DNA of 64,000 bases from assembly GCA_026545225.1 (NCBI GenBank), contig CM048849.1, positions 32,250,336 to 32,314,335 on the forward strand, written 5' to 3'. This DNA is from Cornus controversa. Taxonomy: Eukaryota; Streptophyta; Magnoliopsida; Cornales; Cornaceae. The notes under the pieces were generated by a model. It was not told where the DNA came from and did not search any database. It saw nothing but the letters and a program-made list of their open reading frames with translations. Of the stretch, positions 45,061 to 57,411 are shown piece after piece (the stretch's first letter is position 1; every line of letters starts with the position of its first letter). The translations under genes were made by a program, and so were the position numbers.

Positions 45061-46474
45061 TGATAAGCGCTTAATGTTGCACATTTACGCCTCTTTGATT
45101 GCATATGTTAATTCCTTATTTGTATGTATTTTGGTATTTTAATGTTATTTTTTTCTTGTTGTTGTATTTTAGGTTTTGTCCCAAAAATGCCAACATTTCC
45201 ATCAACCATGATCCGCACGATTGCAAGTGCAGGTGAAAAGTTCAAATCCACAGTCCAAGCTGAGAAGGCATTTCGCATAATCGAAATAGAGACTTCGATG
45301 ATTGAAACTTCGATTGTACAAAATAGATATTTTGCACAATCGAAACTTTGATTGTGAGAACTTCATGTTTTGCACAATCAAAAATCTGCAGACTGCCACT
45401 TACCCGCTTGTCCACTTGTCTTGCCACTTGCTTCCAAAAAGAGACTTTGCACGACCTTTTTAGGGATTTTTTGAACTCTAATAAAGATATGATGGGAATA
45501 TTTATATTTTAAGTAGGTGGATATACATATATGCATGGTGGGGCCATGGAGACTCTCTTTTGACCATATAATCATTTGGGAAAGCAAAGGAGAGACAAGA
45601 GAGTTGTGGGAGAAATATGGGACAACAAAGAAGAGGAGCATGGGGCTGAGCTTGCCTCTGTCAATGGAGTCTACTCCAACATGATCAACTAAACCTTCTC
45701 TCTAGGGTGTGGATGAAGCCCTACCCATGTAACTTGTCTATTTTGTAGTAATCTTGGGATTGTGTATTATATGTAGATTACATTGCCTAGTGTCTTGTTG
45801 AACACGAGTGTAACCCTCTATATATATTCATTTGATGCATTTTCTCCTTCTTGTCTTAGAGTTTGATATATTTCATTTGAATGCTCAACATTTATAGCTT
45901 TCACAAAAAGTGTAAATGATGGCCTTGTAATGATTTTTAATTGAATGTGATTATACTAGTTTTTATAGTCTATGCCAAGATAAGATAGTTTTGATACACT
46001 TGGGTAAATTAGGAGATTAGGGTAATTAGATAGGTAGAGAAATTATACTTGTTGAAGATGGATTATGCTTAGATAGGATTCACATTTGTTCTTGAAGATG
46101 TCATTGTAGGCCACAAGCCAAATGACTCATTGTTGCATGTAATTTTACAATTCTCATTTGCACTAGAATTAGATAAGGTTATGTGGCTAGAGGTGGGAAC
46201 CAAACTCTAGCGCTCTCTCTCTCTCTCTACTTTGAAACTCATTAATTTATCGTATTTTTAGTTTTCACACAAGCTATAATTCCAAACAAAAATCTGTTTT
46301 TGAGTTAAATTGGAACTACTCTCTCATTTCAAGCAATTCACCCAAGTAGTCTCTGTGGGATTGATACCCTCTATAAAGAGCCCTATCTCTAAAGATTCGT
46401 TCTCTTGTGAGTGGTTAAATTATATTTTGATAGTCAAAAGAATGCTAAAAAGAAAAACAAGTTTGACCACATCA
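45061..46474 (+). repeat. 3' LTR of the outer element
   Basis: Runs TGATAAGCGCTTAATG to GACCACATCA (1,414 bp). It differs from the 5' copy at many more positions than the inner pair do, including small indels, in line with an older insertion. It is followed by the CATGT duplication. Confidence 0.9.
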
Positions 46475-46479
46475 CATGT

Positions 46480-48779
46480 CATGTAGTTGAGTAGTATAAA
46501 ATGTTGCATTTATTCTTAGTTGCTTGAGTCATCGTAGGGTTGGTCTAAGCATCTTTATTGGGCAAGCTGTCGCTCACCTCCTTTCCCCAAACATATTTAG
46601 AGATAAAGCATCAACTATGGAGGATGCTTAGAAGTGCTATGTTGGGAGCACTAGACACCCTTTTGGATTGTTGTATGTTTTTATCTATTTATGTCATGTT
46701 TGGGACATCCTTAGAGAAGTTAGATTAATAAGGTGGAACAATGAATGTTGGTATTAGGAAAATATGTATTTCCTATTATGAATGTTGTTCCCCATTAAAC
46801 TCTCCCCTTTTTTATTCTAAGGATATGTATATTTCCTTCTTGAACATGTATTGGATTATTGATGAATGTATAAGAATTTGTTTATCTTCTTTTGTATAGA
46901 AATGAATGGTTTTAGAATGTGAAAAAATGATGATTTTGACCTTCGTAGGCCATCAGCCAGCTGATGAACTCTTCAATCGACCAAAATTGGTCAGTAAAGA
47001 GTAGAGTTCTTTATAATTGAATACATGACCAATGAGTATGTAGCCCAAGTGATGGGGTCCATTGACATGATTTGTGATCTATTTACATGTACATCCATAG
47101 ATATATATATATATATATATGATTATGCTTCCGTGTTAATGAGATTATCGATTGTTCGTTAGGGACTAATGAATGGATCACATTTGAGATTCGAGCCTGG
47201 ATATAAGGATTTTCGACACTTGGATTTCGGGGCATGACACCCAAGAGTAAGCCTGAGGCGTTCCACATCAAGTTCTTATCAGAGTGGACTAGGTGTGAGT
47301 ATGAGACAGAGTCTGTTGTACTTTATTTAATACTTGCTTTGTGAGATTGCTTTACTTTTAATTGGGCTTAAAATTATATTAATTTGAAAAATTAAGCAAA
47401 CAAGCAAATAAGCCTAATAACCCCCCTCTAGGTTTTAATCAAACTTTTGCAGTCTGCACCATGCAACTCACACATTGATAGGCTTGGTTTTCAAAAGATG
47501 GTGATGTTTGGGTACAATGTTTGATTTAGAATATGTTGGGTATGCTTAGGGCATTGGAAGCCATCCATTAAGTGATGAATGTGAAAATTGGCTAAATAAA
47601 TTGCTAGATATTGTTTATGTTGATTTTTATCATATTGTGAATTGTGTATATGTAATGGAACCACTGTAGGTTGGCTAATAAGTTAGACTTACTAGTACTA
47701 ATTAGCATGGTTGAGTTGTCGGGTACGTGATTATTTGCATACATTTTGAGTTACCTATCTTTATTTTTATATGTATTTGCAGGCATGGTTGAGTTGCCTA
47801 TTTTATTCTTATATACTTACAGGCAAGGTTGAGTTGTCTATTTATATTTATTAAATTTGCAGGCACAATTGAGTTGGTTATACTCTCATTATTGATCACT
47901 TATGTATATTTAATATGTATGAATGATATTGTGGGTTCTTTGTTGTATTTATGAAGATGGTGAGTTTATCGGTACTCTATTGGGCTATAGTAGAGAGGAC
48001 TTGCTCGTGGGTTTAACCCACTCTTTTGTTGACAAACTTTCAAGTCACAGATAATTCCAGCCACAGGGTTGAGTTCGTGGTTCTTCTTAGATTCACGTGT
48101 CTACATTCTATTCCAATCTTTTTAGAGTAGGGACTTGATTCTATTTTATTATCTAGATTATTAGATTATAATTTATTCCAGTTGTGGATTTAGGGGTCCT
48201 TGGTTTATGGGATTTCCAAGTTGTATTTAATTGAGGATTTTGGTATTTACTCCATACTATTTATGGTATTTGGATTTATTATTTATTAGTTTCATTTATG
48301 CTATTTAATTCTTTCTTTAGTGTATATTTTATTATGTGCTTCTTTATTGTCGATTGCTTGACGTCTCCCAGTTTTCATGTGTGAGACTAGCCAACTCATG
48401 CGTGTAAATTGGGGGGGGGGGGGGAGGGGGTCACATTTGAACTCTAAGCAAACGACCGAATATCACCTAATGGTGCGAAAGACACGTAGCGATATAGGGT
48501 CCATATATATTTTGTTTTAAGCAAAAAAAGTCCAAATACTGTTCTAACAAACACCATGTGGCTTTCTCATCATTATCATTGATTCTCAAAAGAGGATTAG
48601 TCGGGTCCTATCAGTGGTAAAGGGTTTTAAGCTCTATAGACATGTCTGAATCGTAAGAAAATGCTTTAAATAAATGTATTTAAGATTGTGAAAAGCGATA
48701 ATCAAACTTTTAGCTATTGAATTGTATGACTGAAAGCAGTAATGAAAAACGGTAAGAGCAAGTAAAGTAAATGAACAGA
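46480..48779. other. Repetitive flank of the outer element, no gene
   Basis: Continues the host DNA that lay left of 21070. It contains a (TA)n tract at about 47099-47120, a copy of the repeat seen at 2500-2860 (here 47235-47460, ending CCCCCCTCTAGGTTTT), three phrases of the type GGCA(T/A)GGTTGAGTTG(C/T)CTA at about 47780-47880, and a G-run (G14-A-G5) at 48411-48430. No supported coding frame. Confidence 0.45.
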
Positions 48780-48987
48780 CAATAAATGTAAGGAAAGTAA
48801 ATATGAAAAGGCAGTAAGTGCAAAGAAAGTAAGTGAACTTGATTCAACATGAAACTAAGGGTACTAGATACATTAGATCAGGCTCAATAGTAAACCTAAG
48901 TTTAATGGCAGTATAGGTCTCTACATAGTAAGAAACATAACTAGGTTCAGAACCTTGGCTACAATGATGTGGAGTAATCCTCTATTA
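48780..48987 (+). repeat. Direct repeat unit 1 (about 208 bp)
   Basis: CAATAAATGTAAGGAAAGTA to ATCCTCTATTA is repeated at 50422-50629 with few changes. The spacing of about 1.64 kb and the shared orientation would fit partial LTRs or a segmental duplication. Confidence 0.75.
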
Positions 48988-50421
48988 GTGTAGATTTAAT
49001 AAGTTTACTTGAGTGTCCAGTTTACAAAATATCATATTATCTCAAGTATCTTAAAGGCATTGGATTTCAAAAGGAATTAGAAGAAGATATATGAAGCCAC
49101 ATGATCATAAAACTCAAAGATCAATAATCAAGATCAATGGTGAAGTTGAAGTGAATCCAAGCTACATGATGAAGGAACCCAAAAGCTTCAAGATTTGAAG
49201 ATAAAAAACTTAGGTAGGCTAGCATTAAGTGAGTGCTAGATTTAATGTAAAGTTATTTATGAAGTAACTTCTTTTGAAAGCTCATCTATTGACCTAGTGG
49301 ACCTTATGACCAATTCATATCATATTATGGTTCCTTGGATGGTTAGAATTAGGCCATGAACTTCATTGAATCATCTTGAAGGCCTTCGTTAAGATTGAGT
49401 TAATTCAAGCTTATGTTTAGCTTTGAAGGAACTCAATCCTTGAGTAAACAAATTCTAGAACCTATACTTGAACTAGGAAATATCATTTATGGTTCTTAGG
49501 TAGATTGACTTAGCCTTTGAACTCAATTGAATCACGCTATAAAGCCGTGTTATGCACAGTTACTGTTTTGGGTACTTAGCGCAGAAATTTGGCTAAGTGT
49601 TGGATTCTAGGAGCAAAAATGTAAATATGAGTTTTTAATGAATCTTGACATAAAAAGTCTCGGTAATTGTACCCCATGATTTATCATGATCATATGAATT
49701 TTCTCAGCTCCAAATGACTTAATTTAGTTATTCATATTGTACGATGAGTTTTTATGTCAAAGCTGTGAAAATCCGTTTTGTACTAAAACTGAAAAATTAG
49801 ATTTTGATTCACTTAGAATTTGATTTTGAAACTATTTTTATTGAATCCAAATGGGAGATACTTTTCTTAATTACATTGAATAACTTAACTGTGCATTGTA
49901 TTAATGCACTGTGCAGGAGAAACTAGCTGAGTCTGAGAACAGATTCTTACCTGGGGACTTTCAATCGCCTGATGAACCCATCAGTCGACTGATAGAAGTT
50001 GGTATTCATTCCAGTAGGGTGTGCAAAACAGGGGAGGTTTCAGCCGACCGAAGCATAGCTTTAGTCGATTGAAACAAGGACTTCAATTGACCGATAAATT
50101 CATCAGTCGACCGAAACTTGGAGATTCAAACTCCAACCGTTAGTTTCTGCACTTAATGTTTCCCAACCACTTCCAAAGGGTCATAATTCATTCTTGGACT
50201 ATAAATACACCTTGTATATGTATTATACATATAAGAGAGACTACCATAACCCTCCGTGATCATATATTATTGGTAGATGATACCTTAGAGTTTAAATCTT
50301 CATATCATTCATCCATTGGTAGCCACCACTATTGAACCAAACATTTGCATATCATTCATAGTGGCAAAATCCTAGTGATGAGCTTTCAATTGAGTATTTC
50401 ATTGCTAACTCTAGGTATGTT
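48988..50421. other. Non-coding DNA between the two 208-bp repeats
   Basis: No gene. At about 49960-50120 several copies of CAGTCGACCGA/TCAGTCGACTGA-like motifs cluster, a palindromic style seen in LTRs of some plant copia elements. A TATAAATAC box occurs at about 50202. Confidence 0.4.
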
Positions 50422-50629
50422 CAATAAATGTAAGGAAAGTAAAAATGAAAAGATAGTAAGTGCAAGGAAAGTAAGTGAACTTGATTCAACATGAAAGTAA
50501 GGATACTAGATATATTAGATCAGGCTCAAAAGTAAACCTAAGTTTAATGACAGCATATGTCTCTACATAGTAAGAAACATAACCAGGTTTAGAACCTTGG
50601 CTACAATGATGTGGAGCAATCCTCTATAT
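50422..50629 (+). repeat. Direct repeat unit 2 (about 208 bp)
   Basis: Second copy of the unit at 48780-48987. Flanks differ beyond AATAAATG on the left and CTCTATATTA on the right. Confidence 0.75.
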
Positions 50630-51807
50630 TAAAATAATGTATTGAATCTGCAAAGGGATAAACTGGGTAAGTGTTGGGTTTGTTTTTCGTGTTGGGACAT
50701 TTAACTTAGACATAAATGAGTTTTATTTATAGTGAATTATAAGCTTGGTAGGTTATTGAATTGGATTATTGCATCGATGGAGTGCTTTAGATATTTGTTT
50801 GGTGCTTGCTCACATAATTGACGACTGATCGATGAAGATAAAAATCTAATGAAGCTTCAGAGGAAAGAGAAGGATGCATCATTACAACCAATATTTTTTC
50901 TTAGCTAGAGGTAAAGTCTGATCTGGGTGGTAATAGCCTTTGCATAGATAGTAGTTTCTTTATTTCTTGATTGTCAAAGCATTATATGCATTGATCTTTT
51001 AACTGCTAATAGTCTTGTAACTTCAACTGAGTGAGCTTTTGTGCATCTCGTGACTCACTTTGAGTGTCGTTCGTGATCTATTTTGTTAGTCTGAAACTAT
51101 TTTGGCTTCTCTTTGGAAAAAGGTTAGGTTCCTTGGATTCTGACTTGCTGATGTGGTGTCTCATAACTCGGTCGTAGCTAGGATCGGCCGAATGAGAGTA
51201 ACCTCTTGCAGTGGGACCTACTTTGAGTTTTGTTAATCTCTAAGTGGTGTTTGGCCGACCAGAATCCCATTTTGGGTGCAAACATATTCTCCCATTTTTA
51301 CTTAACCTTGTCGATCATGAGAGACGTGATTAAATGAAAATATTTGAAATTTCCACTGATCGTCTTGGCAGTTCTTAATCGGTATTTTTTTAATTATTTT
51401 CTCACTATACGTGGCAATACTCTATAGCCTTTTGCAATAATTGTTATAGGTCCACATGTGCTAACGTGTTGCTGTGATTTTAGAGGGATATACGCCTTTT
51501 ATCAAACCTAAAACCTTATAAACCTCTTTCTTGCTTCCTTTGAGAAAACTTTCCCAAAATTGGCTTCTATTTTAGATTCTGAAAAAGCCTTCGTTGTCTT
51601 CTGTTTGCAAAGTTCTTGGTGATCAATCAATTTGTTTCTGAGCTTCTCGAAGTTTTCTAACATTTCCTGTTTAATCGAAGCATCTCTATTTTCCTTAGCT
51701 TTTCTTTTGTTTTGTTTTCCTTCTTAAAAGATCACTTGATTTTGATCTTTCAAAAGAAAGCCCTCGTCGATCACAATATAGTTGCCTATTCTCAGATGGT
51801 TCCGACG
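50630..51807. other. Unassigned region ending in a disrupted frame
   Basis: No domain recognised. The last part (about 51500-51807) looks like a 5' leader, rich in pyrimidines, followed by an ATG at 51797 whose frame is cut by the TRIM after five codons. It continues beyond it for about 38 more codons to a TGA near 52501. Confidence 0.3.
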
Positions 51808-51812
51808 AGTAT

Positions 51813-52386
51813 TGTAATACCCCGCTCCAACACATGGTATGATATTGTCCGCTTTGGGCCTAAGCCCGCACGGTTTTGCTATTGGGTTTACCCCAAAAGG
51901 CCTCATACCATTTGAAGAGAACATACTACATATAAGCACATCCCCTTTTCCACACCCAGGCGATGTGGGATTGAGCACCCTGCACCCTGTCAGTGTGGTA
52001 GCTCAGCATAGTGTCTGTCTATGCACCCGCCCACTCACACCCGTCCACAAGGGTTACTACAATCCACCCCCCCTACGAGGCCCGACGCCCTCGTCGGCAC
52101 ACTTACTTCTGGCTGGGTTCAGGCTCTGATACCAACTGTAATACCCCGCTCCAACACATGGTATGATATTGTCCACTTTAGGCCTGAGCCCGCACGGTTT
52201 TGCTCTTGGGTTTACCCCAAAAGGCCTTATACCAATTGAAGAGAACATACTACATATAAGCATATCCCCTTTTCCACACCCAGGCGATGTGGGATTGAGC
52301 ACCTTATACCCTGTCAGTGTAGTAGCTCAGCCCAGTGTCTTGTCTATGCACCCGCCCACTCACACCCATCCACAAGGGTTACTACA
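51813..52386 (-). mobile_element. TRIM element, two LTRs, opposite orientation
   Basis: Same family as the element at 44032. LTRs 51813-52061 and 52137-52386 flank a 75-bp internal region (52062-52136). On the minus strand the internal region opens with GTTGGTATCAGAGCCTG, the initiator tRNA-Met PBS, and ends with the purine tract CGTAGGGGGGGTGGAT. The 5-bp repeat AGTAT flanks it at 51808-51812 and 52387-52391. No coding capacity. Confidence 0.92.
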
Positions 52387-52391
52387 AGTAT

Positions 52392-54290
52392 CACCCAAGA
52401 GTATCGAAATCACATGACTTCGGTGAACAACATTTTTGTCGAGCTTCGTGGTGATGATTTCCCCATTATAGTCTTGGACTACTTTAACAATTTTATGGGC
52501 TGAGTGAGTGATAAGGATGCAAGGTATAACGTACCTTTAACGATGTGTGGGAGGAGACTAGGATTCGTCACGTTATTTACCTAAGTTGTCATTCCATTGA
52601 AATGGATAAGAGTGCTTTGATGGTTCTAGGGATGTTCTCTGGAACTTGGAGATCAATACTTTCTATTTCAAGTGCGGTGCGAGTAGTCCCACAATTTTAG
52701 ACATCTCGGCCTTAACATGCCTTTTTCCACATGGGGAAGTGGCCATCCTTATTCTTCTTCTACTTAAAGAGTTTAAATATGAAAAGAATGAGGGAGGTTG
52801 AACAATTGACCAAAGAGGAAAAGACCAAAAAAGCAACTTTTGAAATGTCTTGTTTCAGTAGCATCAATGACTTTGACAGAGATTCCACATGTAGTTAACT
52901 CCCATTATCTTAAGGACAGACCATATAAGAAGGAACTTTCTTCAACACATGATGTGACCTAATGAAAAATTAACATGTGACCTAAAAATTATATAGTATT
53001 AAAAATAAGGCAGCTGATATTCGTGATCTACTAGTCATCTTAGGCACTCCACTCTCTCTTTTATTTAAAATAAAATTATAAAAGAGTCCTAAAATCACAA
53101 AAGACTTGATTCTTACATTTTTAATATCATAATTGTCCTTCCCTATTAAAGTCAGGATTCTTTCCTTTCAATTCATTCGTTTTCTCTTACATTTTTTTTT
53201 TCTGGGTAAGTAAAACCATTATATTGAGGGAAAAAATAAATTTTTGTAATGCATCATTTTATTTTAGATTATAATTTTTTCTTTATTTTTTTTCATGACA
53301 ATAAAAGAGAAATATTATGAATGAAACACCAACATTGCAAGCCAGAATTTATTAGGAATAATATTGAAAACCCCCTGAAGCAAATCTTCATCAAAATGGC
53401 ACTCTACTTTCTCCCTTAGCGCTAAAGTTTCTACTTTCTCCCTCAGCGCTAAAGTTTCCAACTCATGACAACACAATTCTCTGCTTTACGAATGAAGAGG
53501 AATTTTTGAAAAGAATTTTGTCGTTTTTTTAATTCTCATTCTCGGCCTTCACAAATTTAGATAATATATACACACACCGTAAATATATGTACACTATATT
53601 ATATTCTAGTTAATCGTAGTTAATTTAATCACATGATAATCTAATTTTTATAAGTTTTTTTTTAAAACAAATAAGCTTTTCTTGGCTTGTTTATTAAACC
53701 ATATAACAGTTTCTATTTAAGTAAAACTAAGCTTTCTTTTGGATTTGGTTTGCTTTCGACTTCAAGATTACTGTTATAAATTGGTTTGCTTTCAATTTTA
53801 TTTTTTTGTATAATGAGATAAGTTATTTTATTCTTTGAAATAAAATTTGTTTCCAACTCAAGTTCTTTTTGTTTTAATCACATATATTTTTATTCTAATC
53901 AAATACAAATGAGCAAAGGTAAACATCCTATATTATCTAACTACTAATATGTTAAATATTAAAGAGAAAGGACAATTATGACATTACAAATGTAAGAATA
54001 GAGTATTTTATAGTTTAAGGACTCTTTTGTAATTTTATTTTCAAAAAAAAAGAAAGTGGAGCGTCTGAGAAAGTTGGTGGAGCGCCAATATCAGCTCTCT
54101 AAAAATAATACTTTGTTTTTCCTATATGCAGAGAAATAGAGAGCTACCTGAACGTTGCCGTGGTGACGAGAGGTCTCATTTTTGTAAGTCATCAGTACTA
54201 TTCTTGAAATTGATGATTATGTTGTTTCTTGATTGATAGTGAATTAAACCATTTGTTCTTTAGATTTAGATTTAGGGTTTTAGACCAACT

Positions 54291-54347
<57 letters not shown>

Positions 54348-54352
54348 GAGTT
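52392..54352. other. Intergenic DNA, no gene supported
   Basis: Begins with the continuation of the frame cut by the TRIM (to about 52501, then degenerate). A 29-bp phrase around CTACTTTCTCCCTTAGCGCT is repeated in tandem at 53402-53460. A (TA)n-(GA)n microsatellite lies at 54294-54347. Nothing else recognised. Confidence 0.4.
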
Positions 54353-54355
54353 TTA

Positions 54356-54757
54356 GGGCTAGTTTGGTTCGCAGTAATGAAATGGAATGGGAATGGAATG
54401 AGAATGAGAATAGAATAGAATGGAATGACCATTCTCATTCCAAACATACTCAATTTTAAAAATGAGACATTTGACCAATTTTAATTTAATTATCATGTAA
54501 AAAAAAATTAATTACCCATTCAATTAAAACTTTCTAAATCAAGATATAATCTGACTTTTTATTCTAGTCAAGAGATTAATATAATATTTTATACGAAAAA
54601 AATTAATATTTTATTTAAAACTGAAAGTAATAAAACAATAACCTTTATTTTTCTTTCACAACTTAAAATATAACAAGTTATATATATATATAGGCGTGTG
54701 GCATGTATATAACATACATATTATATATAGAGAGAGAGAAATTAAAGCTAATTACTT

Positions 54758-54803
<46 letters not shown>

Positions 54804-54874
54804 TGGAGTGAGTTGTATATATACACACACATACAATAGAGAGAAATGAATTTTATATACCTATTAAATATATA

Positions 54875-54912
<38 letters not shown>

Positions 54913-55155
54913 TAGAGTAAGTTGTACAAGAGGAAGAGAAATTAATGAAGAGAGAGAGAGAGTGATTTTAATAACAAGTGGGAATGGAATGGTCATTTCA
55001 TAAATCAAGAAGAGGAATGGTTTTGTTAGAATGAGCATTTTAAGAGAATGACTAGAAATGTCAATTTCTAATGTAGCACAACAAACAAGAGAAATGATAT
55101 CAAAGGTGGAATGACCATTTCATTCCACCTTCATTCTTGCGTACCAAACTAGCCC
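54356..55155. mobile_element. PIF/Harbinger-like (Tourist-type) non-autonomous element
   Basis: Ends are inverted repeats: GGGCTAGTTTGGTTCGCA on the left and, on the opposite strand from the right, GGGCTAGTTTGGTACGCA. A TTA duplication sits on both sides (54353-54355, 55156-55158). Just inside both ends are GGAATGGAATG-type and ATTCCATT-type stretches. The interior holds several (TA)n runs (54764-54800, 54882-54910) and GA runs, and no transposase. The TIR length and 3-bp TTA site fit PIF/Harbinger. Confidence 0.75.
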
Positions 55156-55158
55156 TTA

Positions 55159-55780
55159 GGGTTTTGAATCAATTTAGAGTAAGAGTAGAGGTGAATTTGG
55201 GATTTGAAGATGGGAGGTGATCATCCATATATATTGGTTCAAATAATCATGATGAATAGAGGAAGTTTGTGGCATCTTCCACAGCGCAGCTTACATCTCT
55301 CTCTTTGTCTATCTATATATGCATATATATATCTCTATTAAAAAAAATCAATAAAAGAGGAAAGTGGTAGCTTAACCGTCAGAGAACGAGCAACCGGTGG
55401 TGTCACATTTGGGAGAGAAAAATATATCAGAAGAAAGTTCCTTCTTATATAACCTGAAGCAATTATTGTCCATTATCTTAATAACTTTGACAGAGTCCTC
55501 GCCGGTATCATATTTTTATACTTTTCTCATCTCCTTGCATATAGTAAATCCCCTTGTTAGGGCCAAAGTGGGGCCACTTTTGGATGTCAATGGTACAAAT
55601 GCTAATGTATTCTTAATTAACAGATAATTACGTCATTTTCTTTTGTTAGGAAAGAAAAGTGGAGTGTAAATATCTTAACCCATATCAAAAATCAAATTTA
55701 GTTTTTAACACTTCTAAATCCGTCACTAAAAAGGTAATGTAACAGCTACAAATACGTATACTTTTCTGTACAACAAATGA
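55159..55780. other. 3' flank of the TBL gene
   Basis: Intergenic AT-rich DNA with no coding frame that I can support. It should hold the 3' UTR and poly(A) signal of the TBL gene on the minus strand. Confidence 0.5.
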
Positions 55781-57376
55781 TCACAAATTCACAATGTAGG
55801 CAGTGAGGATTTCATTCCAAACGTCAGGCACTCCCGGAAGGCACCAATGTGTGCAATCAGCATAGCTTACGGGATTAGATAATTGTTCTTTACTTAGCGG
55901 CCACCATTGCTTCCTGTAGATCGATGGATGACCGTCTTTCCTGTATTCTGTGAGTTGTGCTACGTTGACGAGTTGTATCTCAACACCTTTTGTTTTCATT
56001 CTTCTAATCACTTCCTCCACAATTCGCATCATTTTGGGATCTGATCTACTTCCTCGATATCCTTCTTTCATAATTGGCTCTCTTTCATTCATGCAATTAT
56101 CTTCTATTTTCATGCCCCATTCTTTAGCCCTGCAATATTATGATATACACCAATTAAGTATACACGAAACAGTCCTTGATATGGTCGGATTCATCACCTG
56201 AAGAAATATTTTCATTTGATTTTAGTGTTTTGAGTATTGTTGTGTTTTGAAAATCCTTCCATAATGTAATACGAAAACTAATGCAATTAAATATGACAAC
56301 ATAAATGCTTGATTTCCATACTTGAGGTGAGTTGCGGTCATGCTAACAAAAAATAATTTAGTCTTGGTATGATTGACGTGAGTGTCCAACCAATCCGACC
56401 ATGTGTTGAGAACCATCTTGTACCAATGTCGCGCCTCTCTTAAATTGTTGACTTTTTTAGGACTTTCAAATGATCCTGACCTGATAATCCGCATGTCAGA
56501 TTTTGAAATGTTAGAAATTAAGAAGATTCAATAATAATTGGTAAGAATGCTAGAAATTAGGCTCAATTAAAGGTAGGTAGCACTTGTGTACTTACGAAAC
56601 TTTGAATTCAGGAATTGATCTCCACCAAAGATAGGAATTAAAAACGAGTACATCTGCATCGATCCAATGTCTTGCGTGCTTTTCAATAGCATCAATTTTA
56701 ACGATTAGATTGTCTAATCGATGGCTTGCTGGATCATCAGCATTAGATTCCACTAACAATGGAGCCCAGTAAAAATCGATCGATGCATTGTATTCCTTCA
56801 TTAATTGCAACAACCAATAATTAGTCAACGAGTGATTACTATAAGTACAAAAGCACAAGATAGTAAAGTAACAAAAAAAAATTAAAAAAAAAAAAGGAAA
56901 CATAAAGGTAAATCATTCCCCCCACCCAAAAAAAATATATATATTCATGCTGAAATGACAAAAATATACATGTATGTTTATTATTTGTATATATATTTAG
57001 ATTGTCTGTAGCAAAATTTAAACTTATAGTTGCCTTACTTACTGGAAGAAAAAAAAACTTACAATGGCCTTGAAAGTGTATAAGGAGCCATCTAATTTCA
57101 TGGATTTGAGTTCTTTAGGGATGGTTGACTCGAGCAGGCACATCATTGAAACCCATTGGTTTCTGTTCACTGAATCCCCCACGAACACAAGCCTCTTATC
57201 CTTTAGCCTCTCCAGCAATGCTTTGGCATTGAACCTGCCATGCATTAATTAATTTCAAGCATCAGTCATTGTACTAATTAGACACACACACTAGCTAGTA
57301 CAGATGTTAATCAGAAACATAGAACACACAACCAATTATATATGCATTAATAATATATATCCTTTTGTGCATGTGT

Positions 57377-57411
<35 letters not shown>

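Larger units (their letters stand above)
21076..46474 (+). mobile_element. Outer Athila-type Ty3/gypsy element, decayed, hosting nested insertions
   Basis: Two LTRs of about 1.41 kb (21076-22490 and 45061-46474) enclose a tRNA-Asp-type primer-binding site, broken gag-pol, a broken env-like frame and a polypurine tract. The 5-bp repeat CATGT flanks the element at 21071-21075 and 46475-46479. Order gag, protease, RT, RNase H, integrase, then an extra 3' frame, with LTRs above 1 kb and a tRNA-Asp primer, is typical of the Athila lineage. Removing the nested younger Athila-type element (24079-35378), the non-LTR copy (42720-43053) and the TRIM (44032-44925) leaves about 12.9 kb. The coding parts have many stops, so it is inactive. 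Confidence 0.9.

Noticed and set aside
48411-48430. G-run as a polypurine tract of an LTR element
   Set aside because: No LTR start (TG...) follows, and no matching LTR or PBS could be found.
54229-54459. 76-codon frame with YIYIYIY and RERERER runs
   Set aside because: It translates a (TA)n-(GA)n microsatellite.
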